Made by a program: the position numbers and the translations under genes. Positions 24,804 to 31,912 of a DNA stretch of 34,940 nt are shown piece by piece. The notes beneath the pieces were generated by a model, which was not told where the DNA came from, did no database searches, and saw only the letters and a program-made list of their open reading frames with translations. Source of the DNA: an uncultured Eubacteriales bacterium (GTDB taxonomy: Bacteria > Bacillota > Clostridia > Christensenellales > Aristaeellaceae); contig CACYGB010000019.1 in NCBI GenBank assembly GCA_902773895.1, positions 1 through 34,940 on the forward strand. The letters run 5' to 3'. Positions within the stretch are counted from its first letter, which is position 1. Every line of letters starts with the position of its first letter.

Positions 24804-24838
24804 AAAGACCTTCCCGCGGGGAAGGCCTTTTTGTTTTT
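24804..24838 (+). terminator. Rho-independent terminator after ddl
   Basis: AAAG-A-CCTTCCC pairs with GGGAAGG-C-CTTT around a tiny loop (roughly 24804-24830), followed by TTTTTGTTTTT. It ends the murF-like/ddl transcript. Confidence 0.9.
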
Positions 24839-24893
24839 AACCCAGCGGATTTTGACGGGAGTTCCATGAATTTCCAAAGACGATAAAAAAACA

Positions 24894-24922
24894 TGGTAAA
24901 ACCCGGAAGGATGTGCTATAAT
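24894..24922 (+). promoter_or_regulatory. Extended -10 promoter of alr
   Basis: A perfect TATAAT (24917-24922) is preceded by TG one base upstream (TGC-TATAAT, the extended -10 form), with a weak -35 TGGTAA (24894-24899) 17 bases away. The leader to the TTG start at 25022 is about 95 bases; no regulatory RNA was recognised in it. Confidence 0.75.
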
Positions 24923-25021
24923 ACAAGTACTGACGGCTGGATCGTCTTGTTTGCGTTATGCTGATTGCGCGGGACCCTTCCCAAAGCCGCCGGGAAATGA
25001 CAGCGAAACGGGAGGCTGCCC

Positions 25022-26143
25022 TTGCAGTACCGGGGAACATTCATTCAGGTAGATTTGCAGGCCATCGCGGAAAACACCGCGGCGCTGAAACGCTCCATCA
25101 TGCCCGTGGCGCACATGATGGCGGTTGTGAAAGCCAATGCCTATGGCCACGGCCTGATTCAGGTGGCGCGCACGGCGCTGGAAAACGGCGCGGATTGGCT
25201 GGGCGTGGCCATTCCCGAGGAAGGGGAGGCGCTGCGTCAGGCGGGCATTACCGCCCCGATCCTGGTGCTGGGCGGCGTCAATGAGCGCGGAGCGGAAGCC
25301 AGCGTGTGCTTCGGGCTGACCCAGGCCGTGTTCGACGAAGAACGGGTGCGGCTGCTGGAGGACGCTGCGGCGCGGCAAAAGCGTATTGCCCAGGTGCATT
25401 TGAAATGCGACACCGGCATGGGCCGCATCGGCGTCAGGACGGAAAAGGAACTGCTGGCCGTGCTTGCGGCCATTCGGCGGTCGCCCCACGTCCGCCTGAC
25501 CGGCGCGTTTACCCATTTTGCCGATGCGGACGGGGAGGATGACGCCTACTCGCTGGAGCAGATCCGCCGGTTCGAAGCGATGAAAAAGCTGCTGCCGGAA
25601 GGCCTGCTCCTTCATGCCGCGGCCAGCGCCGCCGGCGCCCGGTATCCCCAGGCGCGCTACGACATGGTGCGGGAAGGCATTTCGCTCTACGGCTGCCAGC
25701 CGGTAAAGGAAGCGCCGACGGTGCGGCCCGCGCTGTCCTGGCATACGGAAGTGGTGTTTGTCAAGGATCTGCCCGCTGGCGAGGCGGTCAGCTACGGCTG
25801 CACCTTCCGGGCGGACAGGGCAATCCGGGTGGCCACGCTGCCCGTGGGATACGGCGACGGCTATCACCGTGCCCTGAGCGGCAAGGCGCAGGTGCTGATC
25901 GGCGGCGTCCGGTGCCCGGTGATCGGCCGGGTATGCATGGACCAGATCATGGCGGACGTGACGGACGTTCCCCATGTGCGCACCGGGGCGCCCTGCGTGC
26001 TGCTGGGAAAACAGGGAAACGAAGAAATCACGGCGACGCAGCTTGCGGCCTGGGCCGGCACCATCAGCTATGAAATGCTTTTGGCCGCTACGGCCAGGGT
26101 GCCGATCCACTATATAACAAAGGCGGAGGATCAGGGATGCTAA
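25022..26143 (+). CDS. alr: Alanine racemase
   Basis: A 373-residue PLP enzyme converting L- to D-alanine, the substrate of Ddl upstream. The PLP lysine is K37 in VVKANAYGHG and the opposing catalytic tyrosine is Y258 in VSYGCTFR. MVREGISLYG, LPVGYGDGY and GRVCMDQIMADVTD are conserved blocks. The usual HxANSA stretch reads HAAASAA (198-204), losing the Asn, a mild deviation. The start is TTG 25022 with GGAGG at 25011-25015, 6 bases upstream; no ATG in the right place exists. The last 7 bases overlap the next gene, so the two are coupled. With ddl and the murF-like gene it completes the D-Ala-D-Ala branch. Confidence 0.96.
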   Translation: MQYRGTFIQVDLQAIAENTAALKRSIMPVAHMMAVVKANAYGHGLIQVARTALENGADWLGVAIPEEGEALRQAGITAPILVLGGVNERGAEASVCFGLTQAVFDEERVRLLEDAAARQKRIAQVHLKCDTGMGRIGVRTEKELLAVLAAIRRSPHVRLTGAFTHFADADGEDDAYSLEQIRRFEAMKKLLPEGLLLHAAASAAGARYPQARYDMVREGISLYGCQPVKEAPTVRPALSWHTEVVFVKDLPAGEAVSYGCTFRADRAIRVATLPVGYGDGYHRALSGKAQVLIGGVRCPVIGRVCMDQIMADVTDVPHVRTGAPCVLLGKQGNEEITATQLAAWAGTISYEMLLAATARVPIHYITKAEDQGC

Positions 26144-26946
26144 ACGGTGCGAAAAAGAAAAAAGACAAGCGGGAACTGGTATATAAACCTTATTTGAAGG
26201 GCGACTGGAAGGAAGATTCCGTATTCAGGCAGGCCCTGAAAATCGTGGGTTATTACGCCATTTTCGTTTTTGTATTCGTTGTGATCGGCGGCATGATCCC
26301 TTCCGGAAGCACCTTTGTGACCTGGCTGCTGAATCTGGTGCTGGTGGCCTTCTGCTGCGCGCTGCTGTACCTGAACGGCGCCCGGGAAGGGGAAAGCCAG
26401 GTGGCCCTGGGTGAAATCGCCTATACCCGGCAGGAGAACGGAAAGACCGTGGATCCCCAGGAGAAGGCCCGCTGCTTCCACCCGCTGAAAGGCTGGTTTA
26501 CCATGCTGTGCGGTGTGGCGGTGGTGATCGCGCTGGCGGTGGCGCACGCCCTGCTGGCGAGGAAGCAGGTTTATGCCCTGCAAAGCCTGCCGGAATGGGT
26601 GACGGATCAGGGCGGCGATGTGATGAAACCCTTGGCTTATTACCAGCAAGGCGGTTCCTTCGGCGCTGCGGACATTTTCCGGGTGATCGGCAGGCTGCTG
26701 ATTTTCCCCTTTGCCCAGATTGCCCGGCTGTACGGCACGGACGCGCTGCTGACGGTGGACCGGCTGAGCCCGCTGCTGGTGTGCATTCCCGCGCTGGGGT
26801 ATCCGCTGGGCTACCTGACCGGGCCCCGTTCCCGCGCCATGGTCCACGGCGACATCAAAACCAGCCGGAAAAATTATCAGCGCCGCCAGCGCAAGGCCCT
26901 CAAAGCCCGGCGCCAGCGCACTGAAAAGAAGAATGAGTTGATCTGA
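26137..26946 (+). CDS. Polytopic membrane protein, unknown function
   Basis: A 269-residue protein with about five hydrophobic segments (roughly 34-56, 62-80, 125-146, 183-202, 210-227). It starts with a Lys-rich stretch (KKKKDKRE) and ends in a strongly basic tail (RKNYQRRQRKALKARRQR), consistent with cytoplasmic ends. The ATG overlaps the alr stop, GGAGG lies 9 bases upstream, and the TGA overlaps the rsmD start (TGATG), so it is translated as part of an alr-rsmD-coaD operon. The family was not recognised and no transport or catalytic motif is evident. Confidence 0.75.
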   Translation: MLNGAKKKKDKRELVYKPYLKGDWKEDSVFRQALKIVGYYAIFVFVFVVIGGMIPSGSTFVTWLLNLVLVAFCCALLYLNGAREGESQVALGEIAYTRQENGKTVDPQEKARCFHPLKGWFTMLCGVAVVIALAVAHALLARKQVYALQSLPEWVTDQGGDVMKPLAYYQQGGSFGAADIFRVIGRLLIFPFAQIARLYGTDALLTVDRLSPLLVCIPALGYPLGYLTGPRSRAMVHGDIKTSRKNYQRRQRKALKARRQRTEKKNELI

Positions 26947-27530
26947 TGCTGCGCATTATTGCCGGGGAAAAGAAATCCCGAAAGCTGAAAACGCTGGAAG
27001 GCACGGAAACCCGGCCCACGGCGGACAAGGTGAAGGAAGCGCTGTTCAGCATCCTGGTGCGGCGCGTGTACGGCGCCAGGGTGCTGGATCTGTACGGCGG
27101 CAGCGGCGCGCTGGCCCTGGAGGCGCTCAGCCGCGGGGCGGCGGAGGCCGTGATCAACGACCAGTCCATGAAGGCCTGCCGGGTGATCCGCGAGAATGTG
27201 GAGACGCTGGGGTACCAGGATCGTGTTCGGCTCATGCAGATGAAGGACCTGGCCGCGGTGGAAGCGCTGGAAAAAACGGAAGCGCCGTTTGACCTGATTT
27301 TTCTGGATCCGCCGTATAAAATGGATTGTTCCGCTTTGTGCGGCAGGCTGGAAAAAAAGCTGCTGGCCCCCGACGGTATCATCGTGGTGGAGCACGCCCG
27401 GGAAACGCCGCCCAAGGCGCTGCCGCCGCTGCAGTGCGGCGACCGGCGGGAGTACGGCATCACGGGATTGAGCTTTCTGGAGAGGATGAGCAAGGATGGC
27501 GAGCAAGTGCCTGTATCCGGGCAGCTTTGA
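26946..27530 (+). CDS. rsmD: 16S rRNA (guanine(966)-N(2))-methyltransferase
   Basis: A 194-residue SAM-dependent methyltransferase. The N-terminal IAGEKKSRKLKT and ETRPTADKVKEALFSIL are family signatures, the SAM loop is DLYGGSGAL (48-56), and the catalytic DPPY is at 121-124. It methylates G966 of 16S rRNA (E. coli numbering) on the small subunit. ATG overlaps the previous stop by one base. It overlaps coaD by 35 bases in another frame, a tight version of the rsmD-coaD pair common in bacteria. Confidence 0.95.
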   Translation: MLRIIAGEKKSRKLKTLEGTETRPTADKVKEALFSILVRRVYGARVLDLYGGSGALALEALSRGAAEAVINDQSMKACRVIRENVETLGYQDRVRLMQMKDLAAVEALEKTEAPFDLIFLDPPYKMDCSALCGRLEKKLLAPDGIIVVEHARETPPKALPPLQCGDRREYGITGLSFLERMSKDGEQVPVSGQL

Positions 27531-27975
27531 CCCGGTAACGCTGGGACATATGGATTTGATCCGCCGCTGCGCCGCGATGTATGACGCGGTGGTGGTGGGC
27601 GTGCTGCATAATCCGGAGAAAAAGGGCTGCTTTCCGGTGGAAAAACGTGTGGAGATGCTGAAAAAAGCATGTGCCGGCCTTCCCAATGTGCAGGTGATTT
27701 CCTACGGCGGCCTGCTATCCTCCCTGACGAGGGAAACGGGCATCCGCATCGTGGTGCGGGGCGTCCGGAACGTGGGGGATCTGGAAAATGAAATGACCAT
27801 GGCGCGGATCAACCGGCAACTGGACCCGGGGCTGGAAACGGTGTTCCTGCCTGCGTCGCCGGAACGCGGCGAGATCAGCGCCAGCATGGTGCGCCAGCTG
27901 GCGTCCTTCGGGGCGGATCTGACGCCCTTTGTGCCCAAAGAAGTGCTGCCGGATATTCTGGCAGCTTTCAAGTAA
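27496..27975 (+). CDS. coaD: Phosphopantetheine adenylyltransferase
   Basis: A 159-residue nucleotidyltransferase for the penultimate step of coenzyme A synthesis. It shows YPGSFDPVTLGH (7-18) with the TxGH motif, RGVRN (88-92) and ISAS (127-130, the usual ISSS). Length is normal. It starts inside rsmD (35-base overlap) with GAGAGG about 10 bases upstream and AAGG adjacent to the ATG. It provides CoA and, indirectly, the phosphopantetheine for the ACP encoded elsewhere in this window. Confidence 0.96.
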   Translation: MASKCLYPGSFDPVTLGHMDLIRRCAAMYDAVVVGVLHNPEKKGCFPVEKRVEMLKKACAGLPNVQVISYGGLLSSLTRETGIRIVVRGVRNVGDLENEMTMARINRQLDPGLETVFLPASPERGEISASMVRQLASFGADLTPFVPKEVLPDILAAFK

Positions 27976-28009
27976 TGTTTTTTCAATGATACGATAAGGA
28001 GGTTTTCCC

Positions 28010-28633
28010 ATGGCTGCCGAGAGAATCACCACCCTTGCGATCGCGGACCGCATTCAACTGGCCATCAACAATGCCAAGGCTGTGCCTTTTACGGGCAAAG
28101 TGATGGTTGACAAGGACGACCTGACGCGCCTGCTGGGCCAGCTCAGCGCCAGCATGCCCGAAAACCTGGCGCTGGCGGATTCCGTGTTGGCGGAAAAGCA
28201 GCAGATCCTGGACGATAGCCGCCGCACCGCGGAAGCCACCACCCGGGAAGCGACCCAGCAGGCCCGCACTGCTGTGGAAAATGCCAACGACCAGGCTCAG
28301 GCCACGCTGAACGACGCCCAGAGCCGCGCCGCGGACACCCTGCGCAGCGCCACCGACCAGGCCAACGCCATGGTGGCCGACGCCCAGAACCGCGCCAACG
28401 CCATGATTGCCGACGCCCAGGCCCGTGCCCAGCAGCTGGTGGCGGACAGCGAAATCATTGCCCGCGCCCAGGCGGAGGCCCAGGAAATGCTGGAAAGCAC
28501 CCACCGGGAGTGCGAGGATTATTCCAACCGGGTGCGCGGCGCCATCGCCCAGATGATGGACCAGGCGGACCGCGGCCTGGCGCAGCAGCTGGATTCCCTG
28601 CGGGGACTGAGGCAGGATCTGGCCAACCAGTAA
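28010..28633 (+). CDS. Coiled-coil protein built of 11-residue repeats
   Basis: A 207-residue soluble protein. Residues 74-161 divide cleanly into eight 11-residue units, best seen in ANAMVADAQNR (118-128) and ANAMIADAQAR (129-139), flanked by AQATLNDAQSR, AADTLRSATDQ and AQQLVADSEII. Such hendecads form right-handed coiled coils, as in parts of the ATP synthase b stalk and DivIVA-like proteins. The N-terminal 60 residues contain VMVDKDDLTRLLGQL, a possible folding or binding module. No signal peptide or membrane segment is present. AAGGAGG precedes the ATG by 7 bases. It lies 34 bases after coaD. Similar coiled-coil genes after coaD are often labelled simply as ATPase-like; the function is unknown. 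Confidence 0.75.
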   Translation: MAAERITTLAIADRIQLAINNAKAVPFTGKVMVDKDDLTRLLGQLSASMPENLALADSVLAEKQQILDDSRRTAEATTREATQQARTAVENANDQAQATLNDAQSRAADTLRSATDQANAMVADAQNRANAMIADAQARAQQLVADSEIIARAQAEAQEMLESTHRECEDYSNRVRGAIAQMMDQADRGLAQQLDSLRGLRQDLANQ

Positions 28634-28664
28634 AAAAATTGATCGGAAAATCACAGAAAATGTC

Positions 28665-28693
28665 TTGACAGGAAGCGGCCTGACGGCTATACT
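28665..28693 (+). promoter_or_regulatory. Sigma-A promoter of the rpmH cluster
   Basis: TTGACA (28665-28670), 17 nt, TATACT (28688-28693). The leader of about 80 bases has a 6-bp hairpin AATGCC-AACA-GGCATT (28740-28755) just before the ribosome binding site AGAAGGAG, which could tune rpmH translation. Confidence 0.88.
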
Positions 28694-28781
28694 ATAATGG
28701 CTGTTTTGTGGTGCTTTCTATCACAATACGCCAGACATCAATGCCAACAGGCATTTGGAATTAGAAGGAGTTGTTGCCGTC

Positions 28782-28916
28782 ATGAAACGTACTTATCAGC
28801 CCAAGAAACGCCAGCGCAATAAGGTGCACGGCTTCCGTGCCCGCATGAGCACCAAGAACGGCCGCAAGGTGCTGTCCCGCCGCCGCCGCCGCGGCCGCAA
28901 GGAGCTGACGGTCTGA
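28782..28916 (+). CDS. rpmH: 50S ribosomal protein L34
   Basis: A 44-residue, strongly basic protein beginning [20 protein letters not shown] and ending in an arginine-rich block ([12 protein letters not shown]), the complete L34 pattern. AGAAGGAG lies 11 bases before the ATG. It opens the rpmH-rnpA-yidD-yidC-khpB cluster. In most Firmicutes dnaA lies divergent to rpmH, but here the hendecad protein gene is upstream, so this locus is not visibly at the origin. Confidence 0.97.
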   Translation: MKRTYQPKKRQRNKVHGFRARMSTKNGRKVLSRRRRRGRKELTV

Positions 28917-28948
28917 TCCGTTTCTCCTTAGTTTCTTGCATGGCTTAG

Positions 28949-28996
28949 CCCGCCCCGACGCATGCCAACGTGCAAAAAACCGTGGGGCGGGTTTTT
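28949..28996 (+). terminator. Partial terminator between rpmH and rnpA
   Basis: CCCGCCCC (28949-28956) pairs with GGGGCGGG (28984-28991) around a 27-nt loop that can itself form a small stem, followed by TTTTTCC. It should cut expression of rnpA and the following genes relative to the abundant ribosomal protein, a known need of this cluster. Confidence 0.8.
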
Positions 28997-29044
28997 CCTG
29001 CTTTATGGGAAAAGCAGCGGGAAAGCCCAAGGGAGGAGCAGGTC

Positions 29045-29377
29045 ATGCAGCAGCAGTATCGGATGCGGAAAAACGGCCAGTTCCGGTATGTGTACCGGAA
29101 GGGCAAAGGGTCTGCCTGCCGGGAAATGTCGGTGGGCTTTGTGAAGGGGCCCAGGCTGCTGGTGGGTTTTTCCGTGAGCAAGAAGATCGGCAACGCTGTG
29201 ACGCGCAACAAGGTGCGCCGCAGGCTGCGGGAAGCGTTCCGGGCGGAACTGCCCCGTCTCAAGCGCGGGCTCTATGTGGTCACGGCGCGGGACGCGGCAG
29301 CCCAGGCGGATTATCGCAAATTACAGTCCGGCCTTGCCTATTTGCTGAAAAAGCAGAACCTGTATCGGGAAGAATGA
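29045..29377 (+). CDS. rnpA: Ribonuclease P protein component
   Basis: A 110-residue basic protein that helps the RNase P RNA bind pre-tRNA. The signature [13 protein letters not shown] is at 54-66, preceded by [19 protein letters not shown] 29045 has AGGAG 6 bases upstream; the frame is open further back, but that part crosses the terminator hairpin and lacks similarity. yidD follows after 4 bases. Confidence 0.95.
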   Translation: MQQQYRMRKNGQFRYVYRKGKGSACREMSVGFVKGPRLLVGFSVSKKIGNAVTRNKVRRRLREAFRAELPRLKRGLYVVTARDAAAQADYRKLQSGLAYLLKKQNLYREE

Positions 29378-29381
29378 AGCC

Positions 29382-29630
29382 ATGAAACGGATATTGCTCC
29401 GGCTGATCCGCTTCTACCAAAGGCAGATCAGCCCCCGGAAGCGGGCTTGCTGCCGGTTTGTGCCCACGTGCTCCCATTACGCGTACACCGCTGTGGAGCG
29501 CTACGGCCCCGTTCGCGGGGGTTGGATGGCGGCCAAAAGAATTGCCCGCTGCAATCCATTTTCCCGGGGCGGATACGATCCAGTGCCCCAGGACCCCAGC
29601 AATGTCATTAGGAGGGACGAGAATCCTTGA
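29382..29630 (+). CDS. yidD: Membrane protein insertion efficiency factor YidD
   Basis: An 82-residue protein with the family core [14 protein letters not shown]...[20 protein letters not shown] followed by [24 protein letters not shown]. All conserved cysteines (C23, C24, C30, C57) are present. It is thought to help YidC-dependent insertion at the inner face of the membrane. The TGA overlaps the TTG start of yidC (TTGA), so translation is coupled. Confidence 0.95.
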   Translation: MKRILLRLIRFYQRQISPRKRACCRFVPTCSHYAYTAVERYGPVRGGWMAAKRIARCNPFSRGGYDPVPQDPSNVIRRDENP

Positions 29631-30685
29631 ATGCCGTAACTGATTTCCTTTATGGAGTGCTGACATCCATCAACGGCGTGGTGAACAACTACGGCGTTGC
29701 CATCATCGTGTTTACCATCCTGATGCGCATGATCTGCCTGCCCTTTGACTACCGCAGCCGCAAAGGCATGCGCAAAATGGCGGTGATTCAGCCCAAGCTG
29801 ACCGAGCTGCAGAAAAAATACGGAAACGACAAGGAAAAATTCCAGCGCAAGCAGGCCGAGCTGATGCGCAAGGAAGGTTACAATCCTTTGAGCGGCTGCC
29901 TGCCCATGCTGCTGACCTGGCCGCTGATGATCGCTATGTTCGCCGCCATGCGCGCCATCGCCAACGAGCAGATGGCCGTGCAGGTGTTCCGTTATCTGGC
30001 CGGGGAAACGGACAACGTGATCGGCACGGCCGACCGCTTTCTGTGGGTTAAAAACATCTGGATCACCGATTCTCCCTTCGCGTCCATCGCCCCCACGGCG
30101 GAAAACCTGCGTATGCTGACAAACGACGTGTGGCAGCGTGCTCTGGCCCAGTTTGAAAGCAATCCGGACGCTATGGCCGCCATCAACGCCAGCATCCAGT
30201 CCGTTGCGGAAAACGCCGTATTGGATTTCTCCACCGCAGACGCCATGAAGCTGACGGTGGCCAACATGGTGCAGGCCCTGCAGGGAATGCCCGGGTATAA
30301 AGCCGCGGTGGCCACTGTGCCCGACTGGAGCGGCATAAATTTCCTGCTGTTCAGCGTCACGCTGTACCAGCAGTATAACGGCCTGCTGATATTGCCTATC
30401 CTGGCTGGCGTCACCCAGGTGCTGTCCACCAAGTTCAATCCTCAAATGCAGGAACAGCCACAGCCCACGGCCAACGGCCAGCAGAACGGCATGAGCAACT
30501 TTATGAAGTACTTCTTCCCGATCCTGTCCGTGTTCTTCTGCCTGACGTCCAATGCCGGTTTCTCCGTGTACTGGGTCACCTCCACGTGCTTCATGTGGGT
30601 GGAAGGCATTGCGATCAGCAAAGTGCTGGAAAAGCAGGATAAGAAAAAAGCGCAATCCGTAAGCGGAGAGGGGTCTGTCAAATAA
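29627..30685 (+). CDS. yidC: Membrane protein insertase YidC
   Basis: A 352-residue Gram-positive-type YidC/Oxa1 insertase without the large extracytoplasmic domain of enteric YidC. The first hydrophobic segment (about 18-35) leads into the basic loop [34 protein letters not shown], whose Arg in the helix is the family's substrate-contact residue, and [22 protein letters not shown] follows. Further segments lie near 240-270 and 290-325. The start is TTG 29627 with AGGAGGG at 29610-29616; the nearby ATG 29630 hits a stop after two codons. The stretch between the second and third helices (about 110-235) is long and hydrophilic. The stop overlaps the khpB start (TAATG). Confidence 0.95.
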   Translation: MNAVTDFLYGVLTSINGVVNNYGVAIIVFTILMRMICLPFDYRSRKGMRKMAVIQPKLTELQKKYGNDKEKFQRKQAELMRKEGYNPLSGCLPMLLTWPLMIAMFAAMRAIANEQMAVQVFRYLAGETDNVIGTADRFLWVKNIWITDSPFASIAPTAENLRMLTNDVWQRALAQFESNPDAMAAINASIQSVAENAVLDFSTADAMKLTVANMVQALQGMPGYKAAVATVPDWSGINFLLFSVTLYQQYNGLLILPILAGVTQVLSTKFNPQMQEQPQPTANGQQNGMSNFMKYFFPILSVFFCLTSNAGFSVYWVTSTCFMWVEGIAISKVLEKQDKKKAQSVSGEGSVK

Positions 30686-31596
30686 TGAAAGAATACGAAG
30701 TTACCGGCCGCACGATCGAAGAAGCCATTTCCGAAGGGCTGGAGCATCTGGGCGTATCCATCAGCGATGTGACGGTGGATATCCTGGAAGAAGGCAGCAA
30801 AGGCCTGTTTGGCTTGTTTGGTTCCCGGCCTGCCAAGGTTCGCCTGAGCCTGAAGGACGACGCCAATGAAGCGGATGAAGCCCGCGCCATCCTGCAGGAC
30901 GCCCTGAAGGAAGAACCCCGGAAGGAACAGGCGCCCAAAAAGGAAAGCAAAAAAGCCCCCAAGGCTGAAAAGAAGCAGGAAGCCAGGGCTGAAACGGCCG
31001 AAAAGCCTGAAAAGGCTGAAAAGACCGAAAAAGCCGAAAAGCCCGCGGCCAAGCCCCGGAAACCCCGGGAAAGCAAAAAGCAGGAGGAAGCCGTCCAGGC
31101 ACCCGCCGAGCCCAAGGAAATCGTTCCCGCGGAGCAGGCGGATCGCGCTACCGCCGCCGGCCGCGCCCAGGAATTTTTGCAGGATCTGACGAAGCTGATG
31201 GGCGTGAATGTTTCCGTCGCCGTAGCCACGGACGAAGAAGGGAATGTGCGCGTGAACATGGAAGGCGATACCCTGGGCATCCTGATCGGACGCCGGGGCG
31301 AAACGCTGGACGCGCTGCAGTACCTGACCAGCCTGCAGGTGAACAAGGGCCAGAGCAATTACACCCGCGTGACGCTGGACACCGAAGGCTACCGCTCCAA
31401 GCGGGAAGAGGCACTGGTGCGCCTGGCCAACCGCATGGCCAACCGGGCCCAGAAAACGGGCCGCAAGGTGAGCCTGGAGCCCATGAATCCCTACGAGCGC
31501 CGTATTCTGCACAGCGCCCTGCAGGATCATCCCGCTGTTACCACCCATTCCGAAGGGGAAGAGCCCAACCGGCACGTGGTGATCACGCTGAAATAA
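30685..31596 (+). CDS. khpB: RNA-binding protein KhpB (Jag/EloR)
   Basis: A 303-residue protein with Jag-N (1-55, with GSKGLFGLFG at 38-47), a long low-complexity linker (75-150) of Lys/Glu/Ala/Pro repeats such as EKPEKAEKTEKAEK, then a KH domain (GXXG = GRRG, 202-205) and an R3H domain (235-303, ending NRHVVITLK). KhpB pairs with KhpA to bind RNA and regulate cell elongation in Firmicutes. The linker is a typical but length-variable feature. It is coupled to yidC (TAATG) and followed by a strong terminator. Confidence 0.95.
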   Translation: MKEYEVTGRTIEEAISEGLEHLGVSISDVTVDILEEGSKGLFGLFGSRPAKVRLSLKDDANEADEARAILQDALKEEPRKEQAPKKESKKAPKAEKKQEARAETAEKPEKAEKTEKAEKPAAKPRKPRESKKQEEAVQAPAEPKEIVPAEQADRATAAGRAQEFLQDLTKLMGVNVSVAVATDEEGNVRVNMEGDTLGILIGRRGETLDALQYLTSLQVNKGQSNYTRVTLDTEGYRSKREEALVRLANRMANRAQKTGRKVSLEPMNPYERRILHSALQDHPAVTTHSEGEEPNRHVVITLK

Positions 31597-31627
31597 GCGG
31601 ATTCCTTTCCGAAAAAAATGCATTTAT

Positions 31628-31658
31628 GGCACAGATGCTCAATCTGTGCCGTTTTTTT
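31628..31658 (+). terminator. Rho-independent terminator after khpB
   Basis: A perfect 9-bp stem GGCACAGAT (31628-31636) with ATCTGTGCC (31642-31650), loop GCTCA, followed by G and seven T residues. It ends the rpmH-khpB cluster. Confidence 0.95.
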
Positions 31659-31709
31659 ATGCAAAAATCCAAAATAACCACTATATCTTGTTTTTTTGAC
31701 AAATTCCGG

Positions 31710-31738
31710 TTGACAAGCTGGATAAAAACGGCTATAAT
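31710..31738 (+). promoter_or_regulatory. Perfect-consensus sigma-A promoter of uraA
   Basis: TTGACA (31710-31715), 17 nt, TATAAT (31733-31738). Transcription should begin near 31745, directly in front of the PyrR-type leader. A strong promoter combined with attenuation is the usual design for pyrimidine genes. Confidence 0.92.
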
Positions 31739-31744
31739 CTCCAC

Positions 31745-31856
31745 GGTTCATCTTTAAGGCGGTACTGTGAGACCGGCAAGAGACGGAACATGCTTGTCCA
31801 TGCGTGCGATGGCGCGCTGAAAGTCTTGCGCGGTGCTGCCGGGCAGGGCTTTTTTG
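31745..31856 (+). promoter_or_regulatory. PyrR-dependent attenuator leader of uraA
   Basis: The RNA from about 31750 has TCTT (31751-31754) pairing with AAGA (31778-31781) and an inner CGGT/ACCG stem around ACTGTGAG, with GGCAAGA after it. This fits the PyrR-binding anti-antiterminator of pyr leaders (ctttaa ... GTgAGacc ... GCAAG). A terminator follows: AGTCTTGC (31822-31829) with GCAGGGCT (31843-31850), an inner CGG/CCG stem, then six T residues. When UMP is high, PyrR would bind and let the terminator form, lowering uracil uptake. The match is by eye; the intervening antiterminator was not fully traced. After the terminator a TTCG-capped hairpin (31862-31875) precedes uraA. Confidence 0.8.
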
Positions 31857-31912
31857 ATATGAACGCTTCGGCGTTGATATAAATCATTCTTGAGAATGGG
31901 GGAAACGTACCG

